Assembly (NCBI GenBank): GCA_965247435.1
Contig: OZ252019.1
Location: 2,790,001-2,854,000, forward strand
DNA from: Ilyomonas sp965247435
GTDB taxonomy: Bacteria; Bacteroidota; Bacteroidia; Chitinophagales; Chitinophagaceae
Reading direction: 5' to 3'
Length of the DNA stretch: 64,000 bases
The notes under the pieces were generated by a model that was not told the origin of the DNA, searched no databases, and saw only the letters and a list, made by a program, of their open reading frames with translations. Made by a program: the position numbers and the translations under genes. Positions 16,630 to 25,130 of this stretch are shown one piece after another (the stretch's first letter is position 1; every line of letters begins with the position of its first letter).

Positions 16630-17982
16630 ATGCAACAACAATTGAGAAGGATTGAAGAGCTGGTTATCGCTTTACAGGCCTTACTTCCCATGCAGGAAGA
16701 AACGCGGCGAAATATCGATAAAAAGATCCGGTTAGAATTTAATTATAATTCCAACCATATAGAAGGCAATACGCTTACTTATGGCGAAACAGAACTGCTC
16801 CTGATATTTGGTAAAACGGCTGGCCAGCATGAGTGGCGCGAGTATGAAGAGATGGAAGCACATGATGTTGCTTTTAGAATGATACAGGAATGGGCTGCAG
16901 ATGAAGAAAGACCATTAACGGAAATGGCGATTAAAAACCTGAACCAAACCCTGCTGGTAAAACCATATTGGAAAGACGCTGAGACGCAGGATGGCCAACA
17001 AACAAGAAGGCAAATAAAAGTAGGTGATTATAAAGAACATCCTAACCATGTACGGCTGCAAAACGGGGAGATTTTTTATTATGCTACGCCTGCCGAAACG
17101 CCTATACAAATGGGTGAATTAATAAGTTGGTATAGAAAAGAAGACGAAGCAAAAGACTTGCACCCGGTAGCACTGGCCGCATTGCTGCACTATAAGTTTG
17201 TACGCATCCATCCGTTTGATGATGGTAACGGAAGGATAAGCCGTTTATTAATGAATTATGTATTACTGCGATATGCGTTGCCTCCGGTTGTTATTAAATC
17301 GGTTGATAAAAAGGGGTATCTGTTTGCGCTCAACAGGGCAGATGCCGGCGACATAGAAGCATTCATTACTTATATAGCTGAACAACTAATCTGGAGCCTG
17401 GAGCTATATATAAAAGCCGCCAAAGGCGAAAGCCAGGACGAACCCGGGGATTTGGATAAGAAGTTATTGCTATTAAAGAGAAAATTAGGAGAAGATTTAG
17501 ATGCAAAAGTGGAATTGCAATACAGCGAAAAAGCTTTTAACTTATTAATCCAAAATGTCATCATTCCTATAATTACTGAATGGGAAATACAATTAAAAAA
17601 ATTCGAATTATTTTTTAATTCAAGAACTAATTATGCTTCAATAAACGACATTAATGTTTCGATTCCTGATGATTTAAATCATTCAATTAAAATATTAATT
17701 ACTTCAATTAGAAATTTACATGAGCAATACGAAAAGATAAAAAATATAAACTTATCAGCAACATTTGAAGGATTGAGGCATAAAAGTAATAAAGTGAGTA
17801 TTCATGCCGGGGAATTAGATCTTATTTTTAACAACAATACTTATGAGATAGATTATACTGGTTGTAATAGGATTTTAAACAAACTTTACTCAGAGTCTTT
17901 GACTGAACAGGAAATAAAAAATATTACCGAGAGCCTAGGAAACCGGCTATATATTAAAATAGAAGAGGCCTTGACAAATTAG
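16630..17982 (+). CDS. Class II Fic-domain protein (predicted AMPylase)
   Basis: 450 residues. The Fic motif HPFDDGNGRISR is at 194-205, complete with catalytic His194. The autoinhibitory helix motif (S/T)xxxE(G/N) is at 41-46 (SNHIEG), ahead of the core, which marks class II. Fic enzymes transfer AMP to hydroxyl groups of target proteins, and the inhibitory Glu normally blocks ATP. Beyond about residue 270 comes a 180-residue helical extension of unknown role whose DNA is much more AT-rich than the Fic part, so the gene may be a fusion of segments with different histories. A terminator follows. Confidence 0.9.
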   Translation: MQQQLRRIEELVIALQALLPMQEETRRNIDKKIRLEFNYNSNHIEGNTLTYGETELLLIFGKTAGQHEWREYEEMEAHDVAFRMIQEWAADEERPLTEMAIKNLNQTLLVKPYWKDAETQDGQQTRRQIKVGDYKEHPNHVRLQNGEIFYYATPAETPIQMGELISWYRKEDEAKDLHPVALAALLHYKFVRIHPFDDGNGRISRLLMNYVLLRYALPPVVIKSVDKKGYLFALNRADAGDIEAFITYIAEQLIWSLELYIKAAKGESQDEPGDLDKKLLLLKRKLGEDLDAKVELQYSEKAFNLLIQNVIIPIITEWEIQLKKFELFFNSRTNYASINDINVSIPDDLNHSIKILITSIRNLHEQYEKIKNINLSATFEGLRHKSNKVSIHAGELDLIFNNNTYEIDYTGCNRILNKLYSESLTEQEIKNITESLGNRLYIKIEEALTN

Positions 17983-18012
17983 AAAAATTATTTAGTAGTG
18001 ATCCCAACTAAA

Positions 18013-18038
18013 AAAGCCGCTCTTAAACAAGCGGCTTT
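18013..18038. terminator. Bidirectional terminator between convergent genes
   Basis: 9-bp stem aaagccgct/agcggcttt, preceded by A and followed by T, placed between the Fic gene (+) and the lipoprotein gene (-). Confidence 0.8.
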
Positions 18039-18060
18039 CTCATCACAACCATTCCACCAT

Positions 18061-18618
18061 TTACTCTTTCGTTAGTATATCAAATACTTCATTTTCGTTG
18101 CGGTTCCTATCGGTAAAGCGGGTAAGAAAATTAAAAGTATGGGAAGCCGCATCGTACAGGGCAAACCGGTTTTCAAAAGAGCCGGGCTGTATAGCCGCCG
18201 CCATAGTTGCATTGGGTGATAGCAATATCTCTTTCGTCTTCGGGTTGTAGCGGATAATATATTGCCAGCCCATATTTACATAATTGGTTTCGCCATAGCC
18301 GCACACCAGCGATTTGTTGTCTAAAGAAGGCACTATTTTCTTATCATTGAAATAATCAATAGACAGGATAATATTATCGCCATTCTCCTGGCCGCGGTAC
18401 AAGGTACGGCTGCCACGGTCGTAGTATTTTCCCAATACGCCAAGGGCCGATATGGCTGTGCTAATGGCGCTGCTCTTCATGGCAGCATCAGCCGATGTTG
18501 TACTTACTGCAGCAACCTGTGGCTTACTGGTTACTTCTTTGGAACAACTAAATAACAGGATGCTGCATACAGCACAACTAACAATTACAAGACTGCGGAG
18601 CAGGGATGTTTTTCTCAT
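18061..18618 (-). CDS. Lipoprotein of unknown function
   Basis: 185 residues with signal MRKTSLLRSLVIVSCAVCSILLFSC (lipobox LFSC, read in two parts: hydrophobic core, then Cys25). The mature protein starts with a low-complexity Ala/Ser/Thr linker. A small domain follows, with DIG-like beta strands (NIILSIDYFNDKKIVPS, YIIRYNPKTKEILLSPN) and a last segment on mean values of a fall-off (FENRFALYDAASHTFNFLTRF). The pattern resembles small lipoproteins with a DUF4361/BT-type domain, but I cannot assign one. Confidence 0.65.
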   Translation of the reverse strand: MRKTSLLRSLVIVSCAVCSILLFSCSKEVTSKPQVAAVSTTSADAAMKSSAISTAISALGVLGKYYDRGSRTLYRGQENGDNIILSIDYFNDKKIVPSLDNKSLVCGYGETNYVNMGWQYIIRYNPKTKEILLSPNATMAAAIQPGSFENRFALYDAASHTFNFLTRFTDRNRNENEVFDILTKE

Positions 18619-18758
18619 AAATATATTTTATATAATTTAACCCATAGAGGCCTGCGGTTGCTGTTGCGCTGCCTGTGGCGGAAAACTAAAAGGAAAATTC
18701 TTGTTATTAGAGATAAAGACTTTCTTTCATTTCTTTTTAAATTGCAGCAAAAAATGGT

Positions 18759-18968
18759 ATGAAACAACTGGTATTAAGTGTAGAAGAAAGCAAGTATAAA
18801 TTCTTAGTTGAAGTGCTGCAACATTTCGATTTTGTAAAAATTGAAAGAGAAAGGAAAGATAAAAAAGTTCTGCTGAAAGAAATAGCTGAAGGCATGCATA
18901 GTGCTTCCCTTGCAGCAGCAGGCAAAATAGTTTCGCGCCCTGCTAAAACATTTTTGCATGACCTTTGA
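18759..18968 (+). CDS. Antitoxin of a type II toxin-antitoxin pair
   Basis: 69 residues: MKQLVLSVEESKYKFLVEVL, then FDFVKIE, then a basic helix (RERKDKKVLLKEIAEGMH), and a C-terminal tail that would wrap the toxin. This size and pattern are typical of small Bacteroidota antitoxins paired with RelE/ParE-like toxins. The toxin reading frame overlaps its end by 11 bp, the usual arrangement. The antitoxin frame is intact although the toxin is not. Confidence 0.75.
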   Translation: MKQLVLSVEESKYKFLVEVLQHFDFVKIERERKDKKVLLKEIAEGMHSASLAAAGKIVSRPAKTFLHDL

Positions 18969-19292
18969 AGTAGACACTATCCCACCTTTTTAAAAGCATT
19001 TAAAAGATTATTTCGAAAATATCCTTCCTTAAAAAGCGTTATAATTTTACTTATTAATTCTTTAGAGAACACGCCTGTTCAGGGCACACCGCTCGGAAAT
19101 GATTTTTATAAAATACGAATAGCGATCAGCAGTAAAGGGAAAGGTAAAAGCGGTGGTGCACGCGTGATTACGCTGGTAAAAATTATTCATAAAAAAGTGT
19201 TTCTGGCCGCTAATTATGATAAAAGTGTGCAGGCATCTATCACGGATAAAGAACTTAAATTATTAGCCAAAATAGTAAGTGATAAACAATAA
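18958..19292 (+). pseudogene. RelE/ParE-family toxin with a frameshift near its start
   Basis: From the ATG at 18958 the frame reads MTFEVDTIPPF and stops at TAA 18991. In the -1 frame it continues from there without a stop to 19292: FLKAFKRLFRKYPSLK..., SSKGKGKSGGARVITL, HKKVFLAANYDKSVQASITD. This is the full length (~110 residues) of a RelE/ParE-like mRNA interferase toxin. The break is at a ttttt-aaaa tract, so loss or slippage of one base in a homopolymer is the simplest cause. A translational -1 slip at TTT-TAA cannot be excluded. Confidence 0.8.
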
Positions 19293-19300
19293 TATATAAG

Positions 19301-20678
19301 GAGACTGTAAAGCAGAATGTGTAAACATAATTTCAGAGCCTGCATCTAGTTTGAAAGATAGTTAAATACTGGTGGAGAATAATTCCCCAGTTTTGAATGC
19401 CGCTTGTCCAGCTTTTTTCAATATTTTGAATAGATAAAAAGACGGATTTTGTGGCGGCATTTTCGTTGGTAAACTGCGTTTTAGTTTTGGTGTATTTTCT
19501 AATACCCCGGTTAAGATTTTCAATGGTATTGGTGGTATAAATTATTTTCCTGAGTTCTAAAGGGTAGTCAAAATAGTTAGTGAGGTTTTCCCAATTTTCT
19601 TCCCAGGATGCAATGGCATATTTGTATTTATCCTGCCATGTTTTTTTAAATGCCTGCAGTTCATCAAAGGCGGCCTGTTTGTTGATGGCGGTGTATATTT
19701 TTTTAAGGTCTTTACAAAATTCTTTGCGGTCTTTCCACACCACAAACTTGCAGGAGTTGCGTATTTGATGAACGATGCACAGTTGTGTAACAGCCTCTGG
19801 AAAAACCCCTTTAATGGCTTGTGTGAACCCTTTGAGATTATCCGTGCAGGCGATGAGGATATCCTGTACACCACGGGCCTTTAAATCAGTAAGTACGGTG
19901 AGCCAGAAAGAAGCTGATTCTGTTTTTTCAATCCAAAACCCCAGCACTTCTTTTATACCATCTGCTTTAAGCCCAATGACAATGTAGACGCACTTATTGA
20001 CCACTTTGCCCTCCTCCCTTATCTTCAGCACAATGCCATCCATCCACACCGCAAAGTAAACCGGCTCCAGCGCTCTTTGCTGCCACTCTTTGGCCGATTC
20101 CATGATCCGTTCGGTGATGTTGGAAACGGTTGTTTCACTTATATCCAGGCCATAAATATCCTGCACCTGGTTACAAACATCGGCGGCTGTCATGCCACGG
20201 CTGTACATACCCAAAATAGCATCTTCAATCTTGCTGCTGATTGTTTGGCCTTTGGGAATAATCCGGGGTTCAAATTCAGCATTCCTGTCCCAGGGAATGT
20301 TTAAAATGACTTCGCCTACATTCTCCGTGGCGATGGTTTTGGAAAAGGATCCATTGCGGCTGTTGCCTGAATTGTACCCTTGTTTTGCATGTTTGGAATA
20401 GCCAAGCTCTTCATCCAGTTCTGCTTGCAGCATCTCTTCAATGCCTTGTTTGAAGAGTGAATTAAAATAGGTTTGAAAATTTTCTTTGTTCTTAAACTGT
20501 TTAAAGAACCCCTTGGGAAATAAATCCGCTTTCGTGTTTTTTGATTGCATCATGTGTAGGTTTCGAAGTTAGTGAAAAAATGCCCCCCTGCCCCTGCGCC
20601 TTCGTTCCGCTACGCTCCACTATGGCGCAGGGGCTGGGGAGACTCTAAAACTGTTTACACATTCTGCTTTATACTACC
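19301..20678 (-). mobile_element. IS256-family insertion sequence with 8-bp target duplication
   Basis: 1378 bp. The direct repeat tatataag lies at both borders (19293-19300 and 20679-20686). The two 27-bp ends are inverted copies with 23 matches; the inner 20 bp are identical (19308-19327 and 20652-20671, core gcagaatgtgtaaaca). The element landed immediately after the toxin stop codon (19290-19292). Between the transposase start and the right end there is a GC-rich hairpin (20591-20600 with 20634-20643, cccctgcgcc/ggcgcagggg) that may limit expression from outside promoters. Confidence 0.93.
19333..20553 (-). CDS. IS256-family transposase
   Basis: 406 residues, full length for the family. 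It has the N-terminal pattern around ELDEELGYSKHAKQGYNSGN with a conserved SRNGSFSKT, then the DDE catalytic residues: Asp in VWMDGIVLKI, Asp in ACTDNLKGF, and Glu in TTNTIENLNRGIRKYTK. The His/Cys segment LCIVHQIRNSCKFV is also typical of these mutator-type transposases. No frameshift, so the element may be active. Confidence 0.95.
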   Translation of the reverse strand: MMQSKNTKADLFPKGFFKQFKNKENFQTYFNSLFKQGIEEMLQAELDEELGYSKHAKQGYNSGNSRNGSFSKTIATENVGEVILNIPWDRNAEFEPRIIPKGQTISSKIEDAILGMYSRGMTAADVCNQVQDIYGLDISETTVSNITERIMESAKEWQQRALEPVYFAVWMDGIVLKIREEGKVVNKCVYIVIGLKADGIKEVLGFWIEKTESASFWLTVLTDLKARGVQDILIACTDNLKGFTQAIKGVFPEAVTQLCIVHQIRNSCKFVVWKDRKEFCKDLKKIYTAINKQAAFDELQAFKKTWQDKYKYAIASWEENWENLTNYFDYPLELRKIIYTTNTIENLNRGIRKYTKTKTQFTNENAATKSVFLSIQNIEKSWTSGIQNWGIILHQYLTIFQTRCRL

Positions 20679-20763
20679 TATATAAGATTACACAGGCAAA
20701 AAAGCTATTTTCAAAAATTACCTAAAAACCTTTCCTAAGCCGCTTCCCTCGACCTCATTTTCC

Positions 20764-20771
20764 TACCTTCG
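20764..20771 (+). promoter_or_regulatory. Possible Bacteroidota -7 element before polA
   Basis: taccttcg resembles the TAnnTTTG -7 consensus and lies 5 bp before the ATG, which would give a very short leader. No clear -33 element was found. Confidence 0.3.
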
Positions 20772-20776
20772 CCCCA

Positions 20777-23608
20777 ATGGAAAAGAAATTATTTCTACTC
20801 GATGCCTATGCCTTAATCTATCGCGCTTATTATGCTTTAATCCGCAACCCGCGCATTACTTCCAAAGGCAGAAATACCAATGCCCAGTTTGGCTTTACCT
20901 CTACCCTGTTCGACCTGATGAATAAAGAGAAGCCTTCCCACTTAGCCGTGTGTTTCGATACCGGCGCACCTACAGAACGGCATACCGATTTCTCCGCCTA
21001 CAAAGCCAACCGGCAAGCTGCACCCGAAGATTTAACGGATTCAATTGATGATATCAAGCGCATCATCCGCGGCTTTAATATACCCGTAGTAGGCGTAGAT
21101 GGCTACGAGGCGGATGATGTGATTGGCACCCTTGCCTGGCAGGCCGCAGATGCCGGCTACAGCGTGTATATGGTAACGCCCGATAAAGACTACGGACAAC
21201 TCTTAATTCACCCGCATGTATGTATTTATAAGCCGCCGTACATGGGCTCGCCCAATGAAATATTAGACGCTAAAAAGATCTGCGAGAAGTGGGACATTGC
21301 GCGTGTAGAACAGGTAGTGGATATTTTAGGATTAATGGGCGATGCGGTGGATAATATACCCGGCATAGCCGGTATTGGCGAAAAGACCGCCGCTAAACTG
21401 CTGAAAGAATACGATACGCTGGAAAATGTAATTGCCAATGCCGATAACATTAAAGGTTCGCTGGGCGAAAAGATTCGTAAAGGCAAAGAAGACGCGATTA
21501 TGAGTAAAAAGCTGGCCACCATCATTACGGATGTGCCGGTGCAGTTTCATGAGGAAGATTATAAGCTGAAAGGCTGGAATAGCAAAGCATTGGAGGAAGT
21601 ATTTACAGAGCTGGAATTTAAAACATTGGGCAGGCGCATATTGGGTGATGATTTTAATGCCTTCCAGGGGCCGCAGCCACCGCAGGTATTGCAGCAGACC
21701 TTATTTGGAGATGCCAATGCGGACGAACTGTTGCCACCCCCTGCACCGGCGGATGCCAGTGATGAACTTCCCGCGGGTTTGGTAGTAGATAAAAATATCA
21801 GCAACACGCCGCATACCTATCATTTAATACAAACTGACGAAGCGATCAATGCATTGGTTGGTGAACTGATGGAGCAGCCCGAAATATCTTTTGATACGGA
21901 AACAACGAGCATTGACCCTAATAATGCGCTGCTAGCAGGCGTTAGCTTCAGCTATAAAAAGGGCGAAGGCTATTACATTGCCTGCGTGGAAAATGAGGAA
22001 CGCACGAAAGCAGTATTAGCACTGCTGCAACCGCTCTTTGACCGTACCGATGTATTATGGATTGGACAGAACATCAAGTACGATATGATCGTAATGAACT
22101 GGTATGGCGTACAGCTAAAGGGAAAGTTGTTCGATACCATGCTGGCGCATTATGTAATAGAGCCGGAAGGGCGGCGGGGCATGGATTTGTTAAGCGCACA
22201 ATACCTGGGCTACGAACCGGTGCATATAGAAGAACTGATCGGGAAAAGGGGAAAGAACCAGCTGACGATGCGCGATGTGGCGCTGGATAAAGTAAAGGAA
22301 TATGCTGCCGAAGACGCCGACATTACCTTGCAGTTAAAGGAAAAGTTTGTGCCGCTGCTGAAGAGCCGCGAAGTAGAAAAGGTATTCCATGAAGTAGAAA
22401 CCCCCCTGCTGGAGGTATTGATGGAGATGGAGTTTGAAGGCGTGCGGATTGACCAGGCTTTTTTAAGAGAATATTCCGTACTACTGGATATGGATGCAAA
22501 AGCGGCGGAGCAGCGCGTATTTGATGCGTGCGGTTTGCGCTTTAATTTAGGCTCTCCCAAGCAATTAGGGGAAGTGCTATTTGAAAAATTGCAATTGGAC
22601 CCTAAAGCAAAAAAGACCAAGACCGGGCAGTATGCTACGGGTGAAGATGTGCTGGCAAAGCTGGCTAACAAGCATGGCGTAGCCTATGATATTCTAATAT
22701 TCCGGGAACTCACTAAATTAAAGTCAACGTATGTAGATGCACTGCCCTTAATGATTAACAAAAAGACCGGTCGCGTGCACACTTCTTATGCGCAGGCGGT
22801 TGCAGTAACCGGCCGGCTGAGCAGCACGGCACCCAACCTGCAGAATATACCCATCCGTACAGAGCGTGGCCGGGAAATACGTAAAGCGTTCATTCCGCGC
22901 GATAAAAACCATGTGCTCGTTAGTGCCGATTATTCGCAGATAGAGCTGCGCATTATTGCTGCCATCAGCGGCGATGCCAGCATGGTAGAAGCCTTTACGC
23001 AAAACAAAGATATTCATACCGCTACCGCTGCCAAAGTATTCGGGGTGGAAGAAAGTGCCGTAACCAAAGAGATGCGCTATAAGGCAAAGAGTGTAAACTT
23101 CGGTATTATTTACGGGCAAAGCGCTTTCGGCTTATCGGACAATTTAGGCATCAACCGCGCAGAAGCAAAAGAGATTATAGAAAATTATAAAAAAGAGTTT
23201 TCGGGCATCACGAGGTACATGGATGAGACGATGAATTTTGCCCGCGAGCATGGCTATGTATCTACGCTGATGGGCCGCAAGCGCTGGCTGCGCGATATAA
23301 ATTCGGGCAACTTTACCGTGCGGGCCTTTGCGGAACGCAATGCCATCAACTCGCCTATACAGGGCACCGCCGCCGATATGATTAAACTGGCTATGATAAA
23401 AGTGCATCACGCCATGAAGGCGGCCAACTTACAGTCGCGCATGATACTGCAGGTGCACGACGAACTGGTGTTTGATGCGCTGGAAAGTGAAGTGGAAATA
23501 TTAAAACCCTTAATACTCGAGAATATGAAGACCGCACATCCGCTGCCCAATAATTTGCCGGTAGAGGCGGAAGTAGGCGTTGGCATTAACTGGCTGGAAG
23601 CGCATTAG
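20777..23608 (+). CDS. polA: DNA polymerase I
   Basis: 943 residues, the normal length. The 5'-3' exonuclease/FEN part fills about 1-300 (LFLLDAYALIYRAYYAL, GYEADDVIGTLA, GIAGIGEKTAAKLL). The 3'-5' exonuclease part (about 340-545) keeps the catalytic FDTET, the GQNIKYD and the YAAEDADIT motifs, so proofreading should be active. The polymerase part has motif A (SADYSQIELR), motif B (MRYKAKSVNFGIIYG) and motif C (LQVHDELVFD). It fills gaps and removes RNA primers in replication and repair. Alone in its transcription unit; a palindromic repeat copy follows the stop codon by 18 bp. Confidence 0.97.
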   Translation: MEKKLFLLDAYALIYRAYYALIRNPRITSKGRNTNAQFGFTSTLFDLMNKEKPSHLAVCFDTGAPTERHTDFSAYKANRQAAPEDLTDSIDDIKRIIRGFNIPVVGVDGYEADDVIGTLAWQAADAGYSVYMVTPDKDYGQLLIHPHVCIYKPPYMGSPNEILDAKKICEKWDIARVEQVVDILGLMGDAVDNIPGIAGIGEKTAAKLLKEYDTLENVIANADNIKGSLGEKIRKGKEDAIMSKKLATIITDVPVQFHEEDYKLKGWNSKALEEVFTELEFKTLGRRILGDDFNAFQGPQPPQVLQQTLFGDANADELLPPPAPADASDELPAGLVVDKNISNTPHTYHLIQTDEAINALVGELMEQPEISFDTETTSIDPNNALLAGVSFSYKKGEGYYIACVENEERTKAVLALLQPLFDRTDVLWIGQNIKYDMIVMNWYGVQLKGKLFDTMLAHYVIEPEGRRGMDLLSAQYLGYEPVHIEELIGKRGKNQLTMRDVALDKVKEYAAEDADITLQLKEKFVPLLKSREVEKVFHEVETPLLEVLMEMEFEGVRIDQAFLREYSVLLDMDAKAAEQRVFDACGLRFNLGSPKQLGEVLFEKLQLDPKAKKTKTGQYATGEDVLAKLANKHGVAYDILIFRELTKLKSTYVDALPLMINKKTGRVHTSYAQAVAVTGRLSSTAPNLQNIPIRTERGREIRKAFIPRDKNHVLVSADYSQIELRIIAAISGDASMVEAFTQNKDIHTATAAKVFGVEESAVTKEMRYKAKSVNFGIIYGQSAFGLSDNLGINRAEAKEIIENYKKEFSGITRYMDETMNFAREHGYVSTLMGRKRWLRDINSGNFTVRAFAERNAINSPIQGTAADMIKLAMIKVHHAMKAANLQSRMILQVHDELVFDALESEVEILKPLILENMKTAHPLPNNLPVEAEVGVGINWLEAH

Positions 23609-23626
23609 GTGCTAATGCTAACGTCA

Positions 23627-23659
23627 AACGCTAACAGGGTTCTAAACCCTGTTAGCGTT
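23627..23659. repeat. 33-bp REP-like palindrome, copy B (compensatory variant)
   Basis: Arms aacgctaacagggtt and aaccctgttagcgtt with spacer cta. Compared with the other copies one base has changed in each arm (g to a, c to t) so that pairing is kept. 18 bp after polA, where it could terminate transcription. Confidence 0.9.
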
Positions 23660-23777
23660 GAAATTGTAAATCATTTTAGTCTTACATCTTCCTGATTAAT
23701 CACCGGATTCAAGCTTACCACATTTACGTTTAAAAAACTTTTATATCCCAATTATTAAAAATTATTTATTATTGTAA

Positions 23778-23810
23778 AACGCTGACAGGGTTCTAAACCC
23801 TGTCAGCGTT
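23778..23810. repeat. 33-bp REP-like palindrome, copy C
   Basis: Perfect 15-bp arms with spacer cta. It lies 28 bp upstream of the RAYT transposase ATG. Confidence 0.9.
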
Positions 23811-23838
23811 GATGTAGAAATTAACCAAAACTACTTGT

Positions 23839-24456
23839 ATGAAATCCAATATCCCACCGATGCAAACGGATACCTGTTATCATATCTACAACCGTGGGGT
23901 AAATGGCGAGAATCTGTTCCGGGAAGCTGCTAATTATGATTACTTTTTAACCAAATATGCCAAATACATACAGCCGGTTGCAGATACGTACGCGTATTGT
24001 TTACTGAAGAATCATTTCCATCTGGCAATCAAAACAAAAAGGGAACAGGACATCAAGGAAGCATTGCCAGACAAAACAAAACATACTGCGGAAGAGATAA
24101 TAAGCCGGCAGTTTTCGCACCTGTTTAATGGTTATGCACAAGGCTTTAATAAAAAATACGGGCGTACGGGTTTGTTGTTCGAAACGCCTTTCCGTAGAAT
24201 CGCTGTTACTTCAGATAGCTATCTTTCACACCTTATCTCCTATATTCATTTCAACCCGCAAAGGCACCGCCTCTGTGCTGATTTCAGAGAATGGCCGTAT
24301 TCTTCTTACCATACTTATTTAACATCGCAGGCTACCCGTTTAAAGCGGGAGGAAGGCTTATCATGGTTTGGAGGGATAAAGCAATTCATGGATTATCATA
24401 ACTTCCAAAAGGTCAATACTCTTCAGAATGAATATTTTGTGATCGAATTCGATTAA
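23839..24456 (+). CDS. REP-associated tyrosine transposase (RAYT, Y1 family)
   Basis: 205 residues. The IS200-like Y1 transposase fold is marked by the N-terminal CYHIYNRGVNGENLF, the HUH metal motif in LLKNHFHLAIK (His59, His61) and the block SYIHFNPQRH near residue 138, which would hold the catalytic tyrosine. Ahead of it come the KYGRTGLLFETPFRRI segment and the C-terminal FREWPYSSYHTYL. RAYTs are single-copy domesticated relatives of IS200 transposases that act on REP palindromes. The gene lies between palindrome copies C and D, as expected for such a unit. Confidence 0.92.
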   Translation: MKSNIPPMQTDTCYHIYNRGVNGENLFREAANYDYFLTKYAKYIQPVADTYAYCLLKNHFHLAIKTKREQDIKEALPDKTKHTAEEIISRQFSHLFNGYAQGFNKKYGRTGLLFETPFRRIAVTSDSYLSHLISYIHFNPQRHRLCADFREWPYSSYHTYLTSQATRLKREEGLSWFGGIKQFMDYHNFQKVNTLQNEYFVIEFD

Positions 24457-24531
24457 TAACAAACACTGACCGGGTTACAAACTTATAGCACCGCGTTCCA
24501 CTATCAAACACTTACGGTTTAATCTATACAA

Positions 24532-24564
24532 AACGCTGATAGGGTTTAGAACCCTGTCAGCGTT
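24532..24564. repeat. 33-bp REP-like palindrome, copy D
   Basis: Arms aacgctgatagggtt and aaccctgtcagcgtt (one G-T pair), spacer tag. 75 bp after the RAYT stop. A degenerate half copy (aacactgaccgggttacaa, from 24462) lies directly behind the gene. Confidence 0.88.
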
Positions 24565-24711
24565 AAATAAAATATAACGTAAATTTTTACTTATTCATCC
24601 ATATCATTTGCGCGCTGATATTCATATCAAAACAGGGCAAACAAACCTGTAATACTAACAATGTTAGTTAATCCTATACCCTCTGCACATCTTTTACACA
24701 GTCAAAAAAGG

Positions 24712-24719
24712 TATTTTTG
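24712..24719 (+). promoter_or_regulatory. Probable -7 promoter element
   Basis: tatttttg fits TAnnTTTG, about 90 bp upstream of the small gene at 24811. The -33 part is unclear. Confidence 0.35.
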
Positions 24720-24810
24720 CATTCACGTTTTATTACTAAATGATATTTACTACTCCTGATAAAAGCCGGTTGGATTGATTGAAAATTGTTTAAAGAGAGA
24801 GGTCAGTATT

Positions 24811-25077
24811 ATGTATTCTTATGATTTGTTAGAGCAGGAGTGCTATTACATTGTGCAGCTAAAAGAGAATGATCCGCTTACTTTGATACAGTTGAAGGTT
24901 AAAAGCGATTATTGTGTGTATGTCATCGCCTACGGCGATGCTGCAATAATGCAGTGGGTTAAAAAAAGCGATCCTATTTTCGATATAGTGGAATGTTTGA
25001 GCGATAGCGCCGCGCAGCAATGGCTGAATGTCTATAACGGCAGCGAAGATGCTTATTACGAAGAAGATGAAGAGTAA
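24811..25077 (+). CDS. Small acidic protein of unknown function
   Basis: 88 residues from the ATG at 24811; a TTG 36 bp upstream would add 12 residues but is less likely. There is no signal peptide. The sequence MYSYDLLEQECYYIVQLKEN is followed by mixed alpha/beta (LTLIQLKVKSDYCVYVIAYGD) and an acidic tail (EDAYYEEDEE). Not recognised. It stands alone between the RAYT unit and the MORN-like protein gene. Confidence 0.55.
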   Translation: MYSYDLLEQECYYIVQLKENDPLTLIQLKVKSDYCVYVIAYGDAAIMQWVKKSDPIFDIVECLSDSAAQQWLNVYNGSEDAYYEEDEE

Positions 25078-25130
25078 GCATTTGAAAATAATAAGCCCCG
25101 TTCAAACGTTGTACAACTAAACGAAGCCGT

